Assembly (NCBI GenBank): GCA_014607495.2
Contig: CP053163.1
Span: 4,754,716-4,818,715 of the forward strand
Origin: Carposina sasakii
Lineage: Eukaryota; Arthropoda; Insecta; Lepidoptera; Carposinidae
Direction of reading: 5' to 3'
Length of the DNA stretch: 64,000 nucleotides
A program made the translations under genes and the position numbers. Below are positions 12,001 to 20,739 of this stretch, piece after piece (the first letter of the stretch is position 1; each line of letters opens with the position of its first letter). The notes below the pieces were generated by a model that worked only from the letters and a program-made list of their open reading frames with translations, was not told where the DNA came from and searched no databases.

Positions 12001-12817
12001 CCAATACCAAACTACGAGTATCTACAGAAATATATATAACACAATCACAGTTTCAATGGAAAGTCAAGTCAACTGATATGAATGCGTATCGGTCGTGATT
12101 CTGCGCTGTTTGGTGGAGGATATTACGAGTAAAACAATACAGCTATTTCAATAAAGGGGAGGAATCGAGCATAGTTCATGTCTTTAAACTACATAATTAA
12201 AATACGGGGTATTCATAGAAATATCGCGTCGTACATACTATTGTGACAATCCTACTTATCCTACCTAATATTATAAACGCGAAAGTTTGTAAGTATGGAT
12301 GGATGGATGTTTGTTAATATTTCACGTCAAAACGGCTGAAGAGATTTTATAAAATTCGGTAAAGAGTTAGCTGACATCCTGGATTAACACATAGGCTACT
12401 TTTTATCCCGGGAAAATATTTTTATCCCGGATAATTTCGACTATTTGTTTTTTCTGCAGTCCACGCGGACGAAGTCGCGGGCGTCCACTAGTATTGCATA
12501 AGTATTTGAATTATTTCGAGCATTTTGCCAGGTATTTGGCTTAGCTGTGATGGGCGCGACTATGTATGTATGTTTGATTAATTTTAGTAAATAAATTCTC
12601 AACGGACACTTACCTGATACGGGAAACTGCTTTGCGCCGTCACTAGCTGTCCACCTATAACCCTTATAGTCGTAAATATGGTAGAATTATCTGCCTTCAT
12701 AGCATCTTCGGCTAAAGCAATACCAATTCTTTCATGATAACCAAAAGCACTAAGTTCTTTTGCACAAATATTATTAAAGACTAAAATAAAAGAACACCAC
12801 GCTAAGAACGTCCTCAT
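8946..12817 (-). CDS. Secreted chymotrypsin-like serine protease, five exons (290 aa), complete
   Basis: Seen: spliced exons 12817-12614, 11254-10987, 10307-10209, 9601-9402 and 9047-8946 give 873 nt, i.e. 290 codons plus TGA. All introns are GT-AG and the phases agree (0, 1, 1, 0). Residues 1-19 are a signal peptide, 20-52 a propeptide (contains LSAFGYHERIGI), with activation expected after Arg52 before VIGGQ. The triad is His98 (TAAHC), Asp145 (DIAV) and Ser243 (GDSGGP). Six cysteines form the three usual pairs (83-99, 214-229, 239-268). S1-pocket positions 189/216/226 (chymotrypsin numbering) are Gly237, Gly264 and Ser274, so no trypsin-type Asp189. Family knowledge: such S1A enzymes are mostly midgut digestive proteases made as zymogens. 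The start is the second in-frame Met because it opens directly on the signal peptide; an ATG 51 nt upstream (12868) would add 17 poorly hydrophobic residues. Inference: chymotrypsin- or elastase-like specificity, midgut expression. Introns hold a Helentron, a SINE, a MITE and an RTE fragment. Confidence 0.93.
9402..9601 (-). CDS. Protease exon 4: catalytic Ser
   Basis: 200 nt encoding residues 191-257. The acceptor is GTTTCAG before CTCAAAATAG, the donor GTAAGG. Contains ITNTVC (Cys214), CTSGAGGVGTCEGDSGGP (Ser243) and the wall of the S1 pocket (Gly237). The RTE fragment at 9648 begins only about 45 bp upstream of the acceptor, so intron 3 is crowded close to its splice site. Confidence 0.93.
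9648..9870 (-). pseudogene. RTE-like LINE C-terminal fragment in protease intron 3
   Basis: Two overlapping frames together give NRWPMEPKGFRVNTEYRQT, GSPSARCTEDLAKFASDRPE and LQWTSHG-stop, i.e. the RTE C-terminus with a frameshift between GKP and the WTSHG end. The tail GAATGATGAGCAGCAAG follows. It ends about 45 bp from exon 4's acceptor. Confidence 0.8.
10001..10190. mobile_element. TA-flanked 190-bp MITE with ~40-bp inverted repeats, in protease intron 3
   Basis: CAGTGTGTAACAAAAGGGGT, ATGCTAAGCGAAACGCTAT at the left; ATAGCATTTCGCTTAAGATA, TCCCTTTTGTTTTATACTG at the right. TA on each side. It ends just inside exon 3's donor (10208), about 15 bp away. Confidence 0.8.
10209..10307 (-). CDS. 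Protease exon 3: IQAIPLP...GYGKTSD segment
   Basis: 99 nt, too short for a simple ORF scan. The acceptor TTTTTAG precedes 10307 and the donor is GTAAAG. It encodes residues 158-190 with NIQAIPLP and ASGYGKTSD, the segment between the catalytic Asp and the exon with the catalytic Ser in lepidopteran chymotrypsins. Phase 1 at both ends fits exons 2 and 4 exactly. Confidence 0.92.
10592..10706 (+). mobile_element. tRNA-derived SINE in protease intron 2
   Basis: AGCGGTGATAGCCCAGTGG with A box and GATTTCGATCCC B box, then an A-rich tail ending in a run of ten or more A at 10695-10706. A different family from the GACCCGG SINE. It lies antisense within intron 2 and does not touch the splice sites. 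Confidence 0.72.
10735..10935 (-). repeat. GTATTTCGGTCAAGGCGACC repeat in protease intron 2
   Basis: GTCCCATCGGACTATGAGAG, GTGCATCTGTGTTTGCGCGC, ACACTTGTGCACTATAATAT, GATTGGTCGCCTTGACCGAA. Overlapping open frames on both strands come from this repeat, not from a gene. It ends about 50 bp beyond the exon 2 donor. Confidence 0.65.
10987..11254 (-). CDS. Protease exon 2: catalytic His and Asp
   Basis: 268 nt encoding residues 69-157 plus one base. The acceptor is TTTCCAG before GCTGGT, the donor GTAAGT at 10986-10981. Contains CGGSLIS, TAAHC (His98) and DIAVAKI (Asp145). Ends in phase 1. Confidence 0.93.
11281..11385 (-). repeat. RTE-tail SINE-like repeat, fragment, in protease intron 1
   Basis: CGTCAGCCTATTGCAGTCTA, then CTACAAGGCTACTGCCATAA and GGGGTTTTTGCCCATAGTC. 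It begins about 27 bp upstream of the exon 2 acceptor. Confidence 0.6.
11433..11525 (+). mobile_element. Same MITE family, left-end fragment, in protease intron 1
   Basis: TAGTGTAACAGAAGGGGCAT then GTTAAGCGAAATATTTTATA. Confidence 0.55.
12259..12492 (+). mobile_element. Helentron/Lep1-like non-autonomous element, complete, in protease intron 1
   Basis: 5' TCCTACCTAATATTATAAAC, internal TTTTATCCCGGG motifs, 3' hairpin region CCACGCGGACGAAGTCGCGG then GCGTCCACTAGT. The TC start, CTAGT end and lack of terminal inverted repeats and target duplication fit Helitron-like elements. About 234 bp. Confidence 0.82.
12614..12817 (-). CDS. Protease exon 1: signal peptide, propeptide, start of catalytic domain
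   Basis: 204 nt encoding residues 1-68, ending phase 0 at CAG followed by a consensus GTAAGT donor (12613-12608). It carries the hydrophobic leader MRTFLAWCSFILVF and the activation site IR/VIGGQ. VIGG replaces the more common IVGG mature N-terminus. Confidence 0.92.
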
Positions 12818-12843
12818 GGTCAGTAAATTATTGATTGCATTAT

Positions 12844-12931
12844 TATCGTTGTAAATGATAATTATCACATTAAATGATAATACAATTCCAGCAACTATTG
12901 TTTTTGTATGACGTGATAAATCAGTTTTATC
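12844..12931 (-). promoter_or_regulatory. Cluster of six GATA sites upstream of the protease
   Basis: GATA/TATC cores lie at 12844-12847, 12857-12860, 12863-12866, 12876-12879, 12915-12918 and 12928-12931, about 30-115 bp upstream of the chosen ATG; five fit WGATAA. Established: GATA factors drive many insect midgut genes. That this cluster acts on the protease is inference; in AT-rich DNA some sites are expected by chance. No clear TATA box was seen. Confidence 0.5.
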
Positions 12932-13204
12932 TTTTCTGATTAGGTTTGATTAATTTAAAATTAAATAAACAATTCCTGTGCTGATGTGGGGCTTCCCTAG
13001 AAACAGCTGGTTAGGTGATGAGCTGACATCGTCGCAGATCTTTTACAATTGGCTCCGATTTGGCAGCACAACCATGTGTATGAGCAGGAGTGGTTTTTTA
13101 TGAATAAAAATCTAGTATAAAGCACAAGTATTTCGGATATCATATTACATTATGAGATGTAAAAATTTATCGCTCGTCATACATTTTGTGCGAGACCATT
13201 CACA

Positions 13205-13456
13205 CCGTGTAATACATACATACATATAATCACGCCTTTATCCTTACGGGGTAGGCAGAGCACCAAGGGCCGATAGAACCACATGGTGCCACTTCTGATC
13301 AATTTTGAGGGTATAGTTGAGATGTACAAGTTTGGTTAGTAGTGACAGGTGGTCAGCCCATCGCCAACAAAACACCAAAACCCTCTTGTCCTCTACTGAC
13401 TTGTACAGTGTGCCCGGAAAGAGAAGCAGCTGTAGTATTATGCGTTTTTTTCTCAC
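13205..13456 (-). repeat. ATGT-tailed repeat, copy 2, longest
   Basis: ACATACATACATATAATCAC, CCGATAGAACCACATGGTGC, AGTGACAGGTGGTCAGCCCA, CTGACTTGTACAGTGTGCCC. With 35098-35340 it shows that the family extends about 100 bp further 5'. Confidence 0.68.
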
Positions 13457-16029
13457 TCCCAGAGCAGCATGTGTAATAATAATATGACATATAACATCTC
13501 AATCCTAGGTTTATTAAATCATTGAGAAAGAGGAATTAATTTTCTTTATTCTTTCATTTCATCTTTCACAAATCAATCTAGCCATAAGAATTCATGAATT
13601 TCTTAAATAACATTACAAGATTCCGTTTATATCATAATTGTGAGGAAGTGATTGCCTCTTAATTAAATTTTACAGATATTTTATAATAAAACTGTCGGGG
13701 CTTCCACGGGTTATTTCCGGACATCAAATATTTGAAAAGCTGAAATATTGTGTGACGTACTCGTATATTTTGTTCCACCCATCAAAATGCTATTGAGCAA
13801 ATTCTGGGAGTCAATTCCGCAAAAAAATGAGCTGAGACTTAACCACTAACAAACCGTTAACGAAACGTGATCCGTAGCAATAATTATTTACCACTTAGGT
13901 AATAACGTATATTTTAGTACGCAGCGAACGCGAGTATGACAAATAGAAACAAATATCGGTCTCGTGAGAGATGTGTTAAATTACACGTCACCATAAAGTG
14001 ATTATTGCTTCGTAACGAGCTTCTATAACGGTCCCCGTTTCGGCTTCGTTCCAGCTCAATTTTGTTGCGGAATCGTCCCGTAGAAATAATTAATCAAACC
14101 CAGATGGCAGCTCGAGCGATTGCAAATACAGAGGTCGTAAGGGTAAATACCTCCTACCCGGTAAAATTATAATTTTGGAAGGATAGTACAAAATTTAACT
14201 AAAGGTGAATACAAAAAAAAAATTTAAATGAAAATATAATAGAAATACATAAATTTGCTTTGTCTAGTTATTATTGCTCTGTGCATTGGATATTTTGGCA
14301 TTATTCCTCTATGATTTTGGTGATTTAACTATTTCTTATTCCTCTATGATTTTGGTGATTTAACTATTTCTTATTCCTCTATGATTTTGGTGTTCTAACT
14401 ATTTCATGTCACCCTTGCTGTAAATATAATTTTGGTATATGCTCGTACTTACTATACTGTAGATAGCTATTCATAATATTATCATATACCTAGGTGCATA
14501 CAAAATAAAATTTAAAAAATTACTATTTTGATTTTAATGGAACTTTTACTGGCAGGTATCTTATTTCCACGGGAATGGGACATATCGGAAATTTTAAAGA
14601 CCACACAGACATACAGCCAATTTCAATAACCGATTTTCAGAGATTTTTTTCATATAATAATGGAGCGTAAATGTTCCATTATTTTCACATACAACATTTC
14701 AAATTTGAAATAAAAAAATCTGAGGTTCTTTATGATCTCTAGTATTGACCGCTAGCATAAAATAACCTGTACATCTCCTGCCCAGTAAAATTATTATATT
14801 AGAAGAAACAAAGTAGGTATACATAAGAATAAATAAGTGCCTCTGTTGCTGGATAGTCGCCTTTATATAAAGCGCGTTTAATTAACTTCATCAGTCCTTG
14901 TAGGCGAAATACTTTGTACTCCTTCTATCCAATCTTAGGGTGAGATTTATACTAATTTATCGATAGGAAATTACATAAATATATTTCTTTGATATCTAAA
15001 ATTTTGAAGGTAATATTTACCTTGCGAAGATAATGATTTAGAATAATCTTGTTTTCGTGAAGTTTATTGCGGTGATAGACACGTGTATTTGCGATATTTA
15101 CTGTGGAGCAACTCCCATAACAAAATGTTAATAAATAAACAGCTACGAAATATTTTAAACTTTGATACAACAAAGTTGTTTCTAACAACGTGACATTCAA
15201 AATATTCTGGGATAGCTCGAGTAAATATTATTATAATTGTGAAAAGTTTCGCTTGAAGTAAACATATTTTTTTACTTACCAAACTTACGATATTCACCCC
15301 TACAAGAAGTTGAAAAATTCTATATGTTAGTGATTATATAGATAGGTAGTTCGATATTGAGGGCTTTTTGCCCAACTGCCATGCTATCAACGAATTTAAC
15401 TACTAAAATAAAATTGTCAGTATAGGTAGATACACAAAAAATACAAGGATAATCTTATTTGTTTATAGAAAAAACCAGGATAAAACTGATAGGCTACGTT
15501 TATCTTTAAAATTCATTGCGTTTAGACATATTTTGTACGCCACCATTGAGGCGAGGTACTAGTGGACAAGCGAAAAACACCTTTCGTTAGAACAAATTGT
15601 TTTGGTATTTACAACTAACTATCGATCTTGAAAATAATACTCAACATACTTAAAGATATTGTCTAAGGAATGTGCTAATTTGTTACACGATAGCTACTTT
15701 GCTCGATCAAGAATTATCTCAAAAAAAGCTCAATAAAAAATTAAAGTAATACGAGTATCTAAAACAAATAGTTTGATAATAAAATGTCTGACTTTTCAAA
15801 CAATTTTTATATAGAAAAATCCCTATTTAATTTCTACAGGGAACCTGCTAAAATTTAGGTTTCACTTAATTCATAAAATTAGTAATGTGGAATAACAGAT
15901 TTTTGTATGCTGTGGCCTTTCGTACTATCCATCAAATTCACGCATGCGCAGTCGCTGAATTGCATGGCCTTAAACGTCGTGAATTTGAAGTTCGTAGTTA
16001 TCAAATTAGCCTTTGCCTTTATATGTAAA
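13457..16029. other. AT-rich intergenic stretch
   Basis: Only the 35-bp tandem repeat (14301-14405) stands out. Two overlapping minus-strand frames near 14952-15297 have low-complexity Leu/Ile/Phe composition and no domain. Confidence 0.5.
14301..14405. repeat. 35-bp tandem repeat, three units
   Basis: Units at 14301-14335, 14336-14370 and 14371-14405; each starts TTATTCCTCTATGATTTTGG and ends TAACTATTTC. The first two are identical, the third differs at two or three bases. The unit begins with the terminal sequence of the CATAGAGGAATA foldback family. Confidence 0.9.
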
Positions 16030-16180
16030 AGGTTATGTAAGGTAATAGCGGTCGCCTGCGACTTTGTCCGCATGTACTTTATAGTCTATGTTATTCTGAT
16101 GTATAAGCTATATAGGCACTTAGCTGCAAGTTTAATCCAAATCATTTCAGTAGTTTTACGTGAAAAAACAAACATCCATT
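16030..16180 (-). mobile_element. Degenerate Helentron-like fragment
   Basis: GCCTGCGACTTTGTCCGC, TATGTTATTCTGATGTATAAG and TCAGTAGTTTTACGTGAAAA match the 45889-46110 copy in order, with many changes. Confidence 0.55.
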
Positions 16181-16487
16181 CCCACAAATTTTATATTATA
16201 CTACAACCCATCAATCTATATACCAATTTGTCAACCATAATAATAACGCAGGTATGGTTTAAAATGTAAAAGGTATGCTTTCCATAGTAAATTGGAAGGT
16301 TTTTTGTTTTAATGTAAACAAAGAGCAGGTTTCGTTGCTAAAAGTTTGTTCAAACAAGAACCTTCCTCGGAGAGGTACACGCGCTAATTAGAACAGATGT
16401 TACTTCTTACAACAGAAACCGAATTATGTATGATAAGATATATTTGGGATACCTTTTATTATTTATACAGTACATTTCCAAATACTA

Positions 16488-16775
16488 TGTAGTCTCCTGA
16501 TCATTACGAATATTTTTCTCCATGGAATCATACCTGGGAATGTCCTACTCGTAAGTTCAATTTACAGATTGCATTTTTTGCAGACATCCACGTAGACGCA
16601 AGTAACAAACGTTTTTCATAAAAAATATAAAAACATCCTATCAAAAAACATACGCAAACACTAGTCAATAAAAAATGCCAAAAACCATGATATTGTGTGC
16701 TAATAAACTTTTTTTTTTTGTGTATAGATTACGTACCCCTGGTAAACGGTGGCAACAAATTCCCTGTAGAGTACA
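16488..16775 (+). mobile_element. ~390-bp MITE, copy 2 (degenerate)
   Basis: AGTCTCCTGATCATTACGAA, CTCCATGGAATCATACCTGG, CGTAGACGCAAGTAACAAAC, ACGGTGGCAACAAATTCCCT. Heavily mutated. Confidence 0.6.
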
Positions 16776-16949
16776 TAAATAAAATCAATATATATTATCA
16801 TCTATTTATTCAGTAATCTAGTTAACATAGGGTGAACGAACGAAAATTCCTGAGAAGTTTAAGAAGCTTAATCTCCAAAATATCTGGAGAAATAGATTAC
16901 TTATTGACTTTCAAAAGTGGATGTTCTCTATAATGGGCTGAGTATCTCT

Positions 16950-17095
16950 CCTGTTGCAATGCGGGACTTCATTAGAATGCATCAGATGCATTCTAACAAA
17001 GAATCCTTCCGTGCGTGTTGTACATGTGAATTTGAGAGCGTTATCTCAGACGACGAGCTAGCTGATTGATCTTAGACATCTGATTTGATTCCGCA
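16950..17095 (-). repeat. GATGCAGCTGATGT repeat copy with 25-bp palindrome
   Basis: TTAGAATGCATC and GATGCATTCTAA at 16972-16996 form a near-perfect hairpin where other copies have one GAATACATCAGCTGCATCT; TTCCGTGCGTGTTGTACATG follows. Confidence 0.6.
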
Positions 17096-17663
17096 GTTCT
17101 AATTTTAGAAAGTTCTAGCAAGTATGTAAGTGTATTTTAACAATATATCAAAATTATTAAATCAAGAAACTGTCTGAAACAACAAAAGTCGTAAATGAAT
17201 TAACATTTGCACAAAACCACTTCAGTAACTAAAGTTAGAGTTGACTTTCAGCATTTCAAGACACGAGTAGAGAAACTTCTGCGATAGAAGTAATTCCAAG
17301 TTCAATGATATTTCGTGAACCGATAAGATTTATCATAATTTAAAGTTTTCAACGTTTAGTTTATGACTTAGATCAAAGATATTGTTGGTTCTTATCTCGT
17401 TGCTGTAGGTATTACGTAGGGTAGGTAGGACACTAAGTTAGAAAGGATAAAGAATTTCACCGCATGATACCATCACCCAACAAAAGCCCACATAATGATA
17501 ATTTGTACTATACTTAGATAAAACATTTTATGAATAGAGTAAAATCCCATCTAACATTATAAAAGCGAAAGTAAGTTTGTTACCTCTCCAGGTTTTATTT
17601 ACTCAATTAATATTAAAAAATACTCAACCAATGTTCTTGAAATTTTGCATACATACATATAGT

Positions 17664-17905
17664 TGGGAGTGCCGCGCGGTGCTGGCAGAGTAGAGTTTGT
17701 ACCACCCCTGCCTGCCCGTGGGTATTGTACGAGGCGATTAAGAGTTTCCGGGAGGTGGGCAGCAGCGCCTCCCGCGCTGACAACATAGTCTGAAAATCAC
17801 AATGCGGTCACCTACCCACCTGCCCAGCGTGGTGACTATGGGCAAAACCCACCTGTAGCAGTAGCCTTGTAGCGTACCCTGTAAGAGGCCTACGTCCAGC
17901 AGTGT
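17664..17905 (+). repeat. RTE-tail SINE-like repeat, near full length
   Basis: CGGTGCTGGCAGAGTAGAGT, CTGCCCGTGGGTATTGTACG, AGGCGATTAAGAGTTTCCGG, AACATAGTCTGAAAATCAC, then the shared end GGCCTACGTCCAGCAGTG. The body is not RTE coding sequence; only the last ~40 bp match the LINE. Confidence 0.7.
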
Positions 17906-17906
17906 A

Positions 17907-18098
17907 TCAATACATATAGTAAAATTGTAACGGGTCGATGTTTGTGCACGCTAATCTCAGAAACGGTTGGACCGATTTCGATACAGGTCTCACTTAATAT
18001 ATAGGCTAATTTTTATCCCCGGAAAATGTTTTGATGTCGGATGATTTCGATTTTTTTTTCTGCAGTCCACGCGGACGGAGTCGCGGGCGTCTACTAGT
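17907..18098 (+). mobile_element. Helentron-like element
   Basis: TC start, GTTTGTGCACGCTAATCTCA, GTCCACGCGGACGGAGTCGC and CTAGT end. Belongs to a subfamily with GTAACGGGTCGATG near the 5' end. Directly abuts the RTE-tail repeat at 17664-17905. Confidence 0.78.
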
Positions 18099-18567
18099 AG
18101 TAAATAAATTACACGAAATGTCCACAAATTGTTACTAAATATGATAATAAACCTTGCTTACATACCTACGTTCGCTTTTTTGTACAGAACACTTTTTTCA
18201 GTCAGAAAAATGGCTGTAGTTTCCTGAATCTACGAGTACATTGTATAACATTGTTTGTTCCAAAAAGGAATTGTGCTTCCATACTTTGTTTGGTAATTTG
18301 TTAGTTTTTGTTGGTTCTATTTTTCTGAGTAGTACCTATACATGTGAAGCATTTTAGACTATGTAGAAAGTGCTTAGGTACTTTTGAAAATACTTTGTGT
18401 AAGTCATAAGAGTTGACGGTATTCACGGACATTCTCTCAAGCGATGTGATGGCAACTTGTCATTTAAGTACATCTGACCCCGCGATGATGAACGCAGGAT
18501 ATCGTGATTAGTTGCAGTTCTGCCTACCATATTTGGAAACACAGTCATATGTATAAATATTTAAATT

Positions 18568-18879
18568 ACTAGTGGACGCCCGCGACTCCGTCCGCGTGGA
18601 CTACAGAAAAAACAAAATGTCTAAATTATCCGGCATAAAAACATTTTCCCAGGATAAAAAGTAGCCTATATGTTAAGTGGGACTTGTCACAATATATTCC
18701 TGAAAACTGCATCGAAATCGGTTCAGCCATTTCTGAGATTAGCGTGCACAAACGCACAGACAAACAGACAAAAATTCCAAAAATCAGCGTTTTGGGTTCT
18801 ATTGCGTATATATAATATTTTTTCTCATATATCTTTCATGTACAGACAGCGATCCGTTACATTTTTATTATATCTAGAG
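18568..18879 (-). mobile_element. Helentron-like element, long subfamily
   Basis: ACTAGTGGACGCCCGCGACT at the left (3' end on minus), paired TTTTCCCAGGAT/ATTATCCGG motifs, and GATCCGTTACATTTT near the 5' end. About 312 bp. A 240-nt open frame inside is incidental. Confidence 0.78.
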
Positions 18880-19387
18880 ATGTATGTTAATGTTTTTCCA
18901 ATCCTGAACTAAACTTACACAAGGCGTTACGTCATAACATAAATACAAATAGGTTCACCTAACATTTTTATCGTTTTCATAGCGTATTACTTTGTAAACC
19001 TCCCATTGAGGACCTGTTACGACCCCAATACGTCAATAAAAGGTTCGGGCCCTTCCGACCGCACTGCTCCCTTCCTTGGGCTTTAAGATAGCGCTGTGAC
19101 AGCTCTTTTTGTTATTAAACCATTTCTATACACCTAAAATTGCGTACCAAAGCCGAATTTTCTTGACAAACAATAGAAAACAGAGACATAATGGCCTCAA
19201 AGTAGATTAATGCCGTAGATATTTCCGCAAGGCATTAGCATGGTAATAAATTTTGTATAAATTGAGTAGACTGAAAGGAACGAGATTTTTTATTACAGGT
19301 CTTAAATATTTATCTATGAGCATGGGCATATCAATGCCAACTGAATGCGGTTCAAATAACTAAAGTGCCTGTTTTTATCTTATCTAT

Positions 19388-19693
19388 CTATCTAATCCAT
19401 TCTTTGCTAAACGTGGCTCTTAGATCTTTCTTATGATCCTGCAGATCTGAATATGGAAATTTTTTTTTTGCTAAACTGATGATAGCCTGAAGGGCTTTGT
19501 CATCTTCACCGGGATACTTGGCGTGCGCTGAAGGCGCACAACCGAATGGTTCTAAACTTACGCGACCAGTGCACCCCAGATACGGCTGGGGCTTTGTCGC
19601 TTGGGGGGCTAAACAAAGGTCTGTATGACTAGTTGTAGGATGGCTGGTAGGGTCGATGCCCAGCAGCGTCCTACTTTCGACTCTACCAACCAA
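19388..19693 (-). other. Unidentified 101-codon open frame in a GC-richer block
   Basis: Reads MVGRVESRTLLGIDPTSH, ..., GCTGRVSLEPFGCAPSAH, KYPGEDDKALQAIISLAKKK, FPYSDLQDHKKDLRATFSKE. The C-terminal half (DDKALQ to EWIR) has a coding-like composition unlike the flanking AT-rich DNA. I recognise no family. It could be a transposon or host exon relic, or chance; no upstream or downstream exon was found. Confidence 0.25.
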
Positions 19694-20004
19694 GGGTTCC
19701 TGGAAAATCCACCGCTAAAGAACCCTCGAAACAACTGCGGTAGGGCCACGGAAATACAGCTTTACACACACAGCCGAGTCTATAATATTATTATGTGTGT
19801 AGTTCCATTATGTATCTATACTAAAAATAAAGAGGAATTCCTAATCTCAACTAATATCGCATAATTTACATAATATGATGCGAAAGTAAGTTTGTTTATT
19901 TGTTTGTCACCTCTTCACACTTTATTTATTCATCCATTATTCTTGAAATTTTGCATCATACTGTAATTTGCAATATATTGCAGTCATGTATTGTAGTACA
20001 CTAC

Positions 20005-20140
20005 TAAACGAACTTGTACATCTCAACTATACCTACAAAATTGGTCCGAAGTGGCACCATGTGGTTCTATCGGCCCTTGGTGCTCTGCCTACCCCGTAAG
20101 GGATAAAGGCGTGATTATATGTATGTATGTATGTATTGTA
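20005..20140 (+). repeat. ATGT-tailed repeat, copy 3
   Basis: CCGAACTTGTACATCTCA is nearly intact, then GGCACCATGTGGTTCTATCG, GGCGTGATTATATGTATGTA. Confidence 0.65.
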
Positions 20141-20290
20141 GACTGCAAATGGACTGGTGTGAATTATTATCATTAATGACTGTCACACTATCTGCTTGAG
20201 TTCAATCACTATAGAAGGGTTTATAATATTCTCCAACACGTTGTAGCAAAATGTAATACTCGTACTGAACTGTTGTATGAGAGCGCCTAA

Positions 20291-20509
20291 AGGCTCGAGC
20301 ACACCGGATGCGTATGCGTGCACGTAAGCGTAGACGTACACGTACACGTACCTGTGTGTTTAATGTATAGAGCTGTCACCGCTTGACGTCTATGTTTACG
20401 TCTACGCATACGCATCCGGTCTGCCTATACAGTTCCATACATTACAACTCAGAGGTACGTATACGTCTACGCTTACGTGCACGCACACGCATCCGGTGTG
20501 CTCGAGCCT
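20291..20509. mobile_element. Harbinger-like MITE, 219 bp, TAA duplication
   Basis: AGGCTCGAGCACACCGGATG ... CATCCGGTGTGCTCGAGCCT with TAA at 20288-20290 and 20510-20512. Arms about 60 bp; a second inner pair ACGCATACGCATCCGG gives a multi-hairpin. Unusually rich in ACGT/GCGT for this AT-rich region. Confidence 0.78.
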
Positions 20510-20586
20510 TAAGCCTATTATATTTGCACTCAGGTGAAGGTATTTACTGTCTACAGAAAGCCTTATTATTATTATACGTACGTATA

Positions 20587-20735
20587 CAGGGTGTAACAAA
20601 AGGGGTGTGTTAAGCGAAAAGCTATTTAAATATCCCACTAAAAGAAACCTACCCACAAAATTTCAGACTCGAAATCCTGTGATTTCGAGTCTCAAATTTT
20701 GGAAATAGGTTCTCTACAGTGGGCTATTTCAAATT
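20587..20735 (+). mobile_element. Same MITE family, one end, with internal hairpin
   Basis: CAGGGTGTAACAAAAGGGGT then GTGTTAAGCGAAAAGCTAT. GACTCGAAATC and GATTTCGAGTC form an 11-bp hairpin at about 20666-20691. No matching right end was found. Confidence 0.6.
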
Positions 20736-20739
20736 TTTC

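Noticed and set aside
18670..18912. 80-codon frame
   Set aside because: Lies entirely inside a Helentron-like element; the same string occurs in the 62566 copy and is repeat sequence.
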